Below the pieces are notes generated by a model that saw nothing but the letters and a program-made list of their open reading frames with translations, did not search any database and was not told where the DNA came from. Position numbers and translations under genes: made by a program. 64,000 nucleotides of DNA from DAOUJI01 sp965237875 (GTDB taxonomy: Bacteria; Chloroflexota; Dehalococcoidia; Lucifugimonadales; JAGWBF01): the NCBI GenBank assembly GCA_965237875.1, contig CBDEGP010000002.1, forward strand, positions 1,364,001 to 1,428,000. Reading direction: 5' to 3'. The number at the start of each line of letters is the position of its first letter. Position 1 is the first letter of the stretch. Shown here one piece after another: positions 8,589 through 16,725 of this stretch.

Positions 8589-9626
8589 ATGCAACTCCGT
8601 AAACTATCCAACGGGCTGAAGGCCGCGTACCGTGGGTCGGACGTTGCCAGTCGCGTGCAACACTTCGATGGATGGATCGACAGAGCGTTCGCGCGGGATG
8701 TCGGCGCGACAGGCTACGACCACACCGAAACCGTCAAGGAATTCTACGACCTTGGCGGCGAGTTCATGGTGTTCGCCTGGGGCGAATCCCTGCACTTCGC
8801 CCCGCTATCGCCCCAGGAGAGCGTGGAGGACTCCAAGACCCGGCATCAGCGACTGATGATCGCCAAGCTGGAGTTGCGCGAGGGCATGAGGGTGGTCGAT
8901 ATCGGTTGCGGGATCGGCGGGCCGATGCGGCGTGTCGTCCGGGACGCCGGTGTGAGGGTCGTAGGGGTCAACAGCAATGAAATCCAGCTGGAAAAGGCAA
9001 AATCGTTGAACGCCGAGGCGGGGCTCGACCACATGGTCGACTACCTCGCGTGCAGCTTCATGGACATGGGCGCAATCGCGGACGACACATTCGACCGCGG
9101 ATACGCGATCGAATCGACGTGTCATGCGCCGGACAAGGCGGGCGCGTTCGCCGAGATTTACCGCGTGCTGAAACCCGGAGCCCTTTTCTGGGGTCAGGAA
9201 ATGTGCATGACGGACAAGTTCGATCCCAACGACAATCGGCACCGGGCCATCAAGCAGGATCTGATGCGCGGCATCGCGCTCCAGGATATCGCAACGATGG
9301 GAGAGGTGAACCGGACGCTCGAAACGGCGGGATTTCAGCTCATCGAGGGAATGGACCGGGCGGTCGAGGAGAACGGTCCGACCACGCCGTGGTATCATCC
9401 CATGGAGACCCGGCGCAGAACGCTGGCCAATGGCCTGTACAGGATTCCGCTGGGCCGCAAGGCGTTCATCGGGGCATCCAGGCTGGCCGAGGTGTTTGGG
9501 GCGTTCCCGAAGGGCTCCGTGGACGTCGTCAGGCTGCTGGATCGGACCGCCAACGCCTATGTCGCGGGCGGCAGGGCCGGGATCTTCACGCCGTTGTACT
9601 GTTTCCTGGCTCGCAAACCTCTTTGA
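8589..9626 (+). CDS. Sterol C-24 methyltransferase homologue (SAM-dependent)
   Basis: 345 residues from ATG 8589 (GAAAGGGGG upstream). The whole length follows the Erg6/SMT pattern. An aromatic sterol-binding-type motif (FMVFAWGESLHFAP) is at 59-72. The SAM motif DIGCGIGGP is at 104-112. YAIESTCHAPD (172-182) and MTDKFDP (207-213) follow, PWYHP is near 267, and the ending is VAGGRAG.FTP...ARKP as in eukaryotic SMTs. In that family it transfers a methyl from SAM to C-24 of the sterol side chain. No oxidosqualene cyclase or other sterol gene is in the window, so the true substrate may be another triterpenoid or lipid. It stands alone amid decayed sequence, which suggests transfer. Confidence 0.82.
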   Translation: MQLRKLSNGLKAAYRGSDVASRVQHFDGWIDRAFARDVGATGYDHTETVKEFYDLGGEFMVFAWGESLHFAPLSPQESVEDSKTRHQRLMIAKLELREGMRVVDIGCGIGGPMRRVVRDAGVRVVGVNSNEIQLEKAKSLNAEAGLDHMVDYLACSFMDMGAIADDTFDRGYAIESTCHAPDKAGAFAEIYRVLKPGALFWGQEMCMTDKFDPNDNRHRAIKQDLMRGIALQDIATMGEVNRTLETAGFQLIEGMDRAVEENGPTTPWYHPMETRRRTLANGLYRIPLGRKAFIGASRLAEVFGAFPKGSVDVVRLLDRTANAYVAGGRAGIFTPLYCFLARKPL

Positions 9627-9824
9627 CAGGCTGCGGAAGAGAGGGTTTTTCCGGTGACCAGACCTGTCTTCTCGGATGCGCAGCGGCGATGATTGAGGCC
9701 GGACTGCATCTCCCTGTTGGTGAAAGGAAGTGCGCCCGGCCACGCTTGGGAGATCACTTGCGCCTATTTAGGGTGGCGTGCCCATTTCCTTACATTTGGA
9801 CTTCCCACCGAAAAGTTCGCAGTA

Positions 9825-9996
9825 GAGCCTGTCTCATAAAGCTGAGAGATCCGGGATTGTAACCTTCTAGGTTCCGACCTCAGTTGGAAAAGTTAAATAT
9901 AATTGCCGTATTCAACCCGTTGCACGTGGCCTTGCGTCGAAACTCGCCCCACCATGGCCGACGCAGCCCGTGAGTGGAGACTTCTGAGACAGGCTC
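9825..9996. mobile_element. MITE-like element, 172 bp, with 12-bp inverted repeats and AGTA duplication
   Basis: GAGCCTGTCTCA at 9825-9836 and its exact reverse complement TGAGACAGGCTC at 9985-9996 bound a 172-bp segment. Both ends are flanked directly by AGTA (9821-9824 and 9997-10000), a 4-bp target-site duplication. The interior holds no gene. The terminal sequence resembles ends of IS4/IS5-type elements. This is a non-autonomous element mobilised by a transposase elsewhere, or an internally deleted insertion sequence. Confidence 0.75.
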
Positions 9997-10193
9997 AGTA
10001 CAGTACGCCCAGGCCCACCCAACTGGACAAAATCAAGAACCTTCACGCTGAGGTTCGTCTTGGACCTGCAGTGCGATCCTATCGGAAAGAGTAGCTCAAG
10101 TGATCCGGCTCGACTTGTAAGCTGGGGAAGACTCCCCCAACACACTCCATAAGGTGCGGAGCTGCGCGCAACGCGGGTCCGGGATAGGACTAC

Positions 10194-11000
10194 ATGGACT
10201 CCCTAGTTGAGTGGCTATCGCCGTCCCATGCCTCCCATATAAGCCTGACATGGTGGACAGCGGTTGTGCTGGTAGGGGCAGGACTCATGGGAGGTTTCAT
10301 CAACACCTTAGCAGGTGGTGGATCGATGATTACAGTGCCAGCCCTTATGTTGCTGGGGATGCCTGCTGACCACGCGAACGGGACAAACAGAGTCGGTATC
10401 TTGCAGCAGTCACTCACCGGCATCAGGGGTTTTGACAAATCGGGCAAGTTGGAAAAGGGCGCTATTTTGCCGATGCTGATACCCACGGTGTCTGGTGCCG
10501 TTCTGGGCGCGTTTTCCACGACGTGGCTGCATCCCGATGTTCTCAAGCCGGTCCTGCTTGGTGCAATGACCACAATTGCGCTAGTGATGTTGATATTGCC
10601 GGATGTAGTTGCACCACCGGAAGGCACGAAGACATACACCCTACGAGAGCGCCCTACTGGATTCCTTATGCTGTTTGGCGCGGGTGTTTACGGCGGGTTC
10701 GTGCAGGCCGGGGTTGGCTTCATCCTGATAGCCGCGCTGGCGGCGGGTCTGCGTTACGACCTGGTGCGAGCAAATGCCCTGAAGGTGGTATGCACGGCAC
10801 TCTTCAGCATTGCTTCTTTGCCCATATTCATAGCTGCCGGTCAGATTGAGTGGATTTCAGGCATCATTCTTGCGGTTGGAATGACTGTTGGCTCGTACCT
10901 AGGCGTAAAATTCGCGGTAAAAGTTGATCAGAGGCACATTAAATGGATGCTTTTCGTGATGATCTGTGTGACTAGCGCCTCAGTGCTCTTGTTCAGTTGA
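10194..11000 (+). CDS. TSUP (TauE/SafE) family membrane exporter
   Basis: 268-residue integral membrane protein with about eight hydrophobic segments. It carries the family's N-terminal motif (GLMGGFINTLAGGGSMITVP, with the ANGTNR loop after it) and the mirrored half after residue 150 (GGFVQAGVGFILIA ... LKVVCTALF). TSUP proteins move sulfite, sulfoacetate or other small organic anions across the inner membrane. ATG 10194 has AGGA five bases upstream. It has no operon partner; the next sequence downstream is relic DNA. The substrate is not known. Confidence 0.88.
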   Translation: MDSLVEWLSPSHASHISLTWWTAVVLVGAGLMGGFINTLAGGGSMITVPALMLLGMPADHANGTNRVGILQQSLTGIRGFDKSGKLEKGAILPMLIPTVSGAVLGAFSTTWLHPDVLKPVLLGAMTTIALVMLILPDVVAPPEGTKTYTLRERPTGFLMLFGAGVYGGFVQAGVGFILIAALAAGLRYDLVRANALKVVCTALFSIASLPIFIAAGQIEWISGIILAVGMTVGSYLGVKFAVKVDQRHIKWMLFVMICVTSASVLLFS

Positions 11001-11220
11001 TGTCCTGCCACCCAATCAAATGGAGCGGTAGGCCGGACGCCCGCTTGGGGTGGACTCGCTTCGGTGCGCGGGACCCGAGCAGCTTCTTGACCCTTCGGAA
11101 CTCCCGCTTGCTGATAGTGGCGGGGTGGGCGTCCTCGATGCGCACGGGCGGCGCGCCGTCCTTGGCGCTGGCTCCCCAGACCGCCGCGCCGGTGTAGGCT
11201 TCGTTGTCGAGCCACAGCAG
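10993..11220 (-). pseudogene. Serine recombinase fragment (Recombinase domain)
   Basis: On the minus strand an open frame reads NEAYTGAAVWG, then RIEDAHPATISKREFRRVKKLL, the pattern of the recombinase domain of large serine recombinases (Y-TG--VWG ... NAHPAIVS--EF--V). It has neither the N-terminal resolvase domain nor the zinc ribbon. It ends at TGA overlapping the tail of the TSUP gene. It is a degraded piece of an integrase-like gene. Confidence 0.55.
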
Positions 11221-11469
11221 TCATTCGAAAGAATCCGCGCTCATCAGTCAGGTGCATTCTTGATTTCAGCATTTCATGAGCGGTTCGAGAGGAGGCAGAT
11301 CCTACGATGGAACAAGCGTATACCCGCGTATGGACATCACGTTCTGACAGTCCCGCCTGGCCGCAAGTGCCACATCCTGAACGAACTGCGTCTCCTCCAC
11401 ATCACACGCGAGACTCTATTCCCCGGCCTCGATCAGGCGGCCACGGCGATCACTGCCGAATACGCACCG
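11200..11469 (+). pseudogene. FRG-domain C-terminal fragment
   Basis: An open frame reads FERIRAHQSGAFLISAF, then VPPGRKCHILNELRLLHITR and ETLFPGLDQAA. This is the C-terminal part of the FRG domain (R--QQGAFL ... I----K--IL--L---GI---TLFP-LD). The conserved F-R-G N-terminal half is absent, and no start codon or ribosome binding site fits. It overlaps the recombinase relic on the other strand, so both are truncated pieces. FRG proteins are poorly understood and sometimes linked to mobile or defence loci. Confidence 0.55.
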
Positions 11470-11794
11470 TCAGGAGTAAGTCAAGCGAGTGCCGGAGGAG
11501 CCAAAGACAGGGGTACATGGAAGACCGCACACCCCATGTACTTCGACCTCAGGCGGCCTGAACTTCCCCCAGGCGGTCTGTACGCTCACCTTGGTTGGGA
11601 GGGTGATGTCATCCCCGAAGAGGAGCGGAATTGAGAACGAATCCCCGTGCAGATTCAAGATCGTGCGGCTCGACGGAAATACCGGACGCCCTCGCACCAG
11701 CCTGCTTCCGCGCGGTACTTGGGAACCACGTTCGGCTCCCCGGTAATGGAGCTACTCCCCAAACAACCTGTGAGTGACGGTACAACGCCACCTA

Positions 11795-12055
11795 CTAAGT
11801 CTGCCCACCGTAGCGCTTGAGCAGGTAACAGTACCCCTCAGCGAGAACCGTTCCAAGTACGGCTGCGGCAATCAACGGGCCTAACCAGATAGCCACAGAG
11901 TCAAAGGGCGTTCTGCTGAAAAACGAGGCGATGAACTCGCCAAAGCGCTGGATCGCCACCGTGACGACTATTCCAAGGCCGAACCAGACGGTGTACGCAT
12001 GGCCCGCCAAGCGTTTCCTAATCCACTGGATGGCAACGTTAGTTCTGCCGTTCAT
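11795..12055 (-). CDS. Small two-helix membrane protein, unknown
   Basis: 86 residues with two hydrophobic helices (TVWFGLGIVVTVAI near 22-35 and IWLGPLIAAAVLGTVLAEG near 56-74) joined by a short loop, with a basic N-terminus and C-terminus. GGAGG lies about 10 bases before ATG 12055, a good site. No family recognised. It stands alone among relics on the other strand, so it may be an orphan that has stayed intact by chance. Confidence 0.5.
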   Translation of the reverse strand: MNGRTNVAIQWIRKRLAGHAYTVWFGLGIVVTVAIQRFGEFIASFFSRTPFDSVAIWLGPLIAAAVLGTVLAEGYCYLLKRYGGQT

Positions 12056-12189
12056 CGGTCAATTGCCTCCACTGGGAATGTCATACGGGCATGGTGGCGC
12101 CCCGGAGCTTGCAGGTCAGCAAGGAGCGAGAGCCGGAGTAGGTCAGCCTGCGGCCAATACCGGACGTGGGGCGGAGCGCTCGGTGGTGG

Positions 12190-12810
12190 CCCACGGGACG
12201 CCGGCGTTCCGGATTCTCGCCTGCGACCTGGAAACGAAGGAACGCGTCTCCAAAAAGACTTCCCCGTTTTCAACAGCGCTAACGTGACCTCCGCCGCCGA
12301 CCTCTGGGCCAACGATGATGTGGTGTACATCCTGGACACCTTCGACAATCACATTCATTGCTGGCGGTATGACAAGCGAGGGAAACGCTTCGTTCCGGCG
12401 GGCCAGCGCCATGTCTTCGAGGACGTCACGAGAGCTGACCTGCGCGGGGCCCACGTTTACAACCCCCACGGCGTCTGGTCCGACGGCGTCACGATGCGGG
12501 TTTCCAACTGAGAGACATTCTTCTCCATCCCCGGCGCGGTGCAAAACATCAACACGGTGCGGGCCCTGAACGCAATAGTGACGAAGCCGGAGGCGGACGA
12601 CACCTACACCCACGACCATACCCTTGATAGAGACATCACGGAGCACGTGGGCGCGACGCCCCTGGGCCTCTGGATCGACGACCACCAAGAGACCACGCTG
12701 ATAGTCGACCGCGACGGGCTGAACTCGGCGAAGGTCCATTCGCACAACCCAGATGCCAGCCGTACCACCCGAATTGACGACGGTTACAGTAAAGACGTAA
12801 CATCCCGATG
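12190..12810 (+). pseudogene. Broken propeller-repeat protein (NPHGVWSDG-type repeats)
   Basis: The stretch shows the repeat seen in some secreted Ig/fibronectin-type proteins, pattern GIWSDGTTMWVAD...YAY: LWANDDVVYILDTFDNHIHCW, then NPHGVWSDGVTMRVSN, then PLGLWIDDHQETTLIVD. An earlier piece (LACDLETKERVSKK) is in a different frame and joins at an A-run near 12250, so there is a frameshift. An in-frame TGA at 12509-12511 breaks the second repeat. No start or signal peptide remains. Confidence 0.6.
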
Positions 12811-13096
12811 CAACGGCACCGTACTCGGGTTAGGCGGGCGTCCCCCCACCCACCGCGTCAACACCTTCGTATTGCCCCTGTTCAAAGGAGCCATCAACCC
12901 CCTAAGGATTCAAGTGACCGCCTCCTGACGCTACGACGAAGGACTGCCGTCCGTGCATCGGTTCAAGGTGAGGCACGCGGACGCCGTAGAGGTCCGAAGG
13001 CGATAGAGAAAACGGGGTCTATGCTTCCACTAGCAGGGCGGCCTAGAACAACGGGAAGGCGCGCCACTGCAACGACAACTTTCAAAGGGGTAATGC

Positions 13097-14959
13097 ATGT
13101 CGGTTGAGGATGCTGTCAAAGAGACCATGGAACGAACCACGTCCGAAGCTCTGGCTGATAAACGGGTTCAGGCGCTGCTGTCCGGCGAGATGAGTCCAGA
13201 ACAGGTGCGAGCATTTTTTCGGAGTTTTATCGTCACACACCTTAATTCGGTCCAGATTCTATCGTTTCTGTTTTCCGTAGCTCCCCGGGAGCCTTCGAAT
13301 TTGGTAAAGGAGAACTTGTTGGAAGAGATGGGATTGGAGAAAGGCGAGAAATCCCATCCAGAAATGCTTATAGACCTGGCGCGAGGCCTGGGTTTTTCCC
13401 AACAGGACATACTTCGGCTCTCCACTGAAGCAGACGAGGTCAGAAGGGTTTTTGGCTCAACTAAAGTTCCGTACGAGAGTTTAAGGGACTTGGGACTGTC
13501 GATCCTACTGGAAACCGTGGCCTTTGAGTTCTTTCTCTCCAGGGTCAGCGACCGCATCGCCAAGTCCATGACCAGCCACTACGGCCTTTCTGCGGAGGCG
13601 GTGCAATGGTTTACGTTGCATGGGGAAGTGGATGTCAGGCATGCAGAAGAAGGTAAGCAGACAATTCTGAGCTATGTCTCATATTACAGATTCAGACCTG
13701 ATGAATTCGAGCGAATCGCACGGAAGACGTTTGCGGAGAACGTTGTTTTGAACCGTTACTTCCCAAGCGGCTCGCGCTCAACACTGAAGCCTGACCCCAG
13801 CGGGATCGAAACTTTAGAAATCCTACCCCTGCGCATACCTTTTACCCAGGCCTTCGTCCACTCCAAGACGAGCCGGTCAAACAGCGACTCGGTGATTGTG
13901 CGACTAAAGGGAATTGATGGGCTAACGGGGTATGGAGAGGCGGCGCCCAGGTTGTACGTAACCGGTGAAGACGTTCCCAGGGTGGTTGAGGCGCTCCGGT
14001 CCAAGCTCGCCCCCAAGGCCATAAAACTGAACCTTGACTCGGGTACGGGCGCCTTGGACCAGATACAGTCTTTTATAGAGGGCTGTGCCTCCCTCCAGCC
14101 GTCCGGCTCTGACGTGGGCGCCTGGAATGCGACCTTGTGTGCGTTGGAGCTGGCGCTGCTGGACTGGACGTTCAAACGTTCTGGCGAGTCCATCTCCACT
14201 TGGCTGGCTCCGGCTCGAGGCCATGTGGTTTACACGGGCGTGATAGATGCCACAGACCCCGAAACAGCAGGAGAAATGGCAGGACGGTACGCCCGGGCTA
14301 AGTTTGGGACCCTGAAGGTGAAAGTCGGCGTCACCGATGATCTGCAACGCCTGGAGGCGGTTAGACAAGCTGCAGGCGACCGGATAGAGATCAGGGTAGA
14401 CGCCAACGGCGCCTGGACCGCCTCCGAAGCCGTCTCGGCGCTGAAACAGCTAAAAGCATTTGACATCAGCGCAGTCGAGCAACCGGTTCCCGCCTCTGAT
14501 TTGGAAGGCATGCTTCGGGTCCGGCACGAAACCGGCGTCACAGTAATTGCCGACGAATCCCTGGTCACACCAAATGACGCCGCCAACCTTATCCGAATGG
14601 AAGCGTGCGATGCATTCAACATTCGGGTCTCGAAGTGTGGGGGTCTCCTGGCGTCGAATCACATAGCACAAGTTGGATTGGATGCGGGCATGCAAGTGCA
14701 GGTGGGGGCCCAGGTGGGTGAGACATCTTTACTTTCGGCGGCCGGCCGACATCTCGCCGCCCACCTGCCGGGAGTCGAGTACGTAGAGGGCTCGTTTGGG
14801 ACTCACCTGTTGAGCGAAGACATCACCCCTGAGCCGATCATGTTCGGTTATGAGGGGAGAGGAGATCTTCTCCTGGGCGAGGGCCTCGGGGTTAAAGTTG
14901 ACGACGAGGCCCTGGAAAGGCTTGCAGATGACATCGTAAGAGTGGGAGGCCGGGGTTAA
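13097..14959 (+). CDS. Fusion: HDO-type (CADD/TenA-like) diiron domain + enolase-superfamily (MLE subgroup) domain
   Basis: 620 residues. Residues 1-225 form a heme-oxygenase-like helical domain. Its candidate metal ligands match the HDO pattern: E76/E77, H87, E139, H175, D179 and H182; the H-x3-D-x2-H spacing equals that of CADD. Residues 236-620 form an enolase-superfamily domain with every MLE-subgroup residue visible: K407-V-K409, D435, E461, D486 and K513 (RVSKCGG). This subgroup includes dipeptide epimerases, OSB synthase and N-succinyl amino acid racemase. AAAGGGG precedes ATG 13097. It is followed 2 bp later by the GH3 gene, so the two are translationally coupled. HDO proteins usually carry out O2-dependent oxidative cleavage or N-oxygenation. 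The substrate is unknown and the fusion itself is unusual. Confidence 0.88.
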   Translation: MSVEDAVKETMERTTSEALADKRVQALLSGEMSPEQVRAFFRSFIVTHLNSVQILSFLFSVAPREPSNLVKENLLEEMGLEKGEKSHPEMLIDLARGLGFSQQDILRLSTEADEVRRVFGSTKVPYESLRDLGLSILLETVAFEFFLSRVSDRIAKSMTSHYGLSAEAVQWFTLHGEVDVRHAEEGKQTILSYVSYYRFRPDEFERIARKTFAENVVLNRYFPSGSRSTLKPDPSGIETLEILPLRIPFTQAFVHSKTSRSNSDSVIVRLKGIDGLTGYGEAAPRLYVTGEDVPRVVEALRSKLAPKAIKLNLDSGTGALDQIQSFIEGCASLQPSGSDVGAWNATLCALELALLDWTFKRSGESISTWLAPARGHVVYTGVIDATDPETAGEMAGRYARAKFGTLKVKVGVTDDLQRLEAVRQAAGDRIEIRVDANGAWTASEAVSALKQLKAFDISAVEQPVPASDLEGMLRVRHETGVTVIADESLVTPNDAANLIRMEACDAFNIRVSKCGGLLASNHIAQVGLDAGMQVQVGAQVGETSLLSAAGRHLAAHLPGVEYVEGSFGTHLLSEDITPEPIMFGYEGRGDLLLGEGLGVKVDDEALERLADDIVRVGGRG

Positions 14960-14961
14960 TC

Positions 14962-16623
14962 ATGTCTGCGGTCTCACAATTTTCCGCCCTCAAGGGGCGC
15001 TGGTCGTGGCGAAGATTTGAGCGCACTACGAAGCATCCGGAGGAAGTCCAACGAGACCTCCTTCAACGCATCCTGAAATCCAACCAGGATACGGCCTACG
15101 GTCGGCAACATGGATTTTCGAGAATGACTTCGGTCCAGGACTACCAAGACGGTGTGCCTGTCGGGGACTATGAGGCCTTTCGCCCATGGGTGGACCGCCT
15201 CAAGGAGGGTGAACGCCGCGTCCTGACCAGCGAAGACCCATACCTGTTTGCACTGACAAGCGGGACCGCCGGCCAGCCGAAGTTCATTCCAGTAAACCAG
15301 TCCGTCGGACGTACAGCCAAGAGTCTATCGCGACTCTGGCTTTACCGGTGTCTGGTGGACCATCCCAAGACGCTCAATCACAAAGCGCTGGTAATCGTCA
15401 GCCCTGCCGTGGAAGGCTACACCGCCAGCGGCATTCCCTTCGGATCAGCCTCAGGCCATATATACAAGAATGCGTCTTGGGTCTTACGGCGTTGTTATGC
15501 CGTTCCCTACCCGGTGTTTGCCATAAAGGATTTCACCGCGAAGTACTATGCCATAATGCGGTTCGCCATTGAACAACGACTTTCCTTGATTGCAACGCCC
15601 AATCCCAGCACGATCCTGCGGCTGGCAATCACTGCGGACAGCCACCGTGACCTGTTATATAAGGACATTCATGACGGCGCCGTCTCGAAAGATTTCGACA
15701 TCTCTTCGGAGGTGCGCCAACAAGTCAGCCAGCTCGTGAAGCCAAACCCTAAGCGGGCGCGGGAGCTGGAACGCATGGCGACCCGAACGGGTTCGTTGCG
15801 GCCAAAAGAATACTGGCCTGACCTGGCGTTGGTGGGCTGTTGGAAGGGTGGGAGCGTCGGGTCAACAGTGGACAGGCTAAGACCTTGGTTTCGCCCCGAC
15901 ATGCCGTTCCGAGATATCGGATATCTTTCCAGCGAGGCCTATGTCACGCTCCCTATTGAAGACGAGGGTTGTAGAGGGATTCTGGCCGTCGACGCCAACT
16001 TCTACGAATTTATTCCAGAAGGCGACATAGAGAGTGGCCGCCCTCATGCCCTGACGGTCAGCCAATTGGAAAGCGGTGAAAGCTACTATGTCGTACTCAC
16101 CTCTCCCAATGGCCTTTACAGGTACGACATCAACGACATTGTAAGAGTAGCAGGGTTCCATGGCAGGGCGCCCCTGTTCGAGTTCATGCGAAAGGGCCGG
16201 GACATGGTGAACCTCGAGGGGGAAAAGCTTCACGTATCACAGCTGATACAAGCCGTGGAGGCTGCGCAGACTTCGGTGGGAATAGGCATCGAGTATTATC
16301 GGGCCGTGGGACACCCTGAGACCTCTCGTTACAACTTGCAATTGGAGCTCAAGCGCCTCCCAGTAGCTGATGAGTCGGCAATTCGCCTGGGACAGGCCAT
16401 CGACGACCAGTTGGCCAGCCTGAATATCGAGTACGAGCAGAAGAGACGGTCCGGGCGTCTTCATCCTCCTCTTGTCCAGATAATGGCAAAGGGTTGGTCT
16501 TCCAGGCGCCTCGAAGCCAAGCTGGCGCAAGCGGTGAGGGACATCCAGTTCAAGGACAACCTGCTGGGTGTGCCCGACGAGGACGACCACGACGCAGAAG
16601 TGATCAGAGAGTTGAGCATCTAG
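14962..16623 (+). CDS. GH3-type acyl-acid amido synthetase
   Basis: 553 residues matching the GH3 auxin-responsive-promoter family of adenylating enzymes. The ATP motif TSGTAGQPKF lies near residues 99-108, and the YRYDINDIVRV motif near 386-396 is the GH3 hallmark. The C-terminal lid domain follows. The family adenylates a carboxylic acid (indole-acetate or jasmonate in plants) and joins it to an amino acid. The start ATG lies 2 bp after the fusion gene's stop, so the two are co-expressed. Bacterial GH3 substrates are mostly unknown. With a YUCCA-like monooxygenase just downstream, an arylacetic acid is a fair guess but only that. Confidence 0.87.
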   Translation: MSAVSQFSALKGRWSWRRFERTTKHPEEVQRDLLQRILKSNQDTAYGRQHGFSRMTSVQDYQDGVPVGDYEAFRPWVDRLKEGERRVLTSEDPYLFALTSGTAGQPKFIPVNQSVGRTAKSLSRLWLYRCLVDHPKTLNHKALVIVSPAVEGYTASGIPFGSASGHIYKNASWVLRRCYAVPYPVFAIKDFTAKYYAIMRFAIEQRLSLIATPNPSTILRLAITADSHRDLLYKDIHDGAVSKDFDISSEVRQQVSQLVKPNPKRARELERMATRTGSLRPKEYWPDLALVGCWKGGSVGSTVDRLRPWFRPDMPFRDIGYLSSEAYVTLPIEDEGCRGILAVDANFYEFIPEGDIESGRPHALTVSQLESGESYYVVLTSPNGLYRYDINDIVRVAGFHGRAPLFEFMRKGRDMVNLEGEKLHVSQLIQAVEAAQTSVGIGIEYYRAVGHPETSRYNLQLELKRLPVADESAIRLGQAIDDQLASLNIEYEQKRRSGRLHPPLVQIMAKGWSSRRLEAKLAQAVRDIQFKDNLLGVPDEDDHDAEVIRELSI

Positions 16624-16725
16624 CTTGTTCAACAAGTCTCGCAAGCATCGATGGCGCTAAGACGCTGTGTCGGGCGCCGGTCGCTTAGGGACTTTACCCC
16701 AGGGACTGCGCGATGAGGCGCGCGA

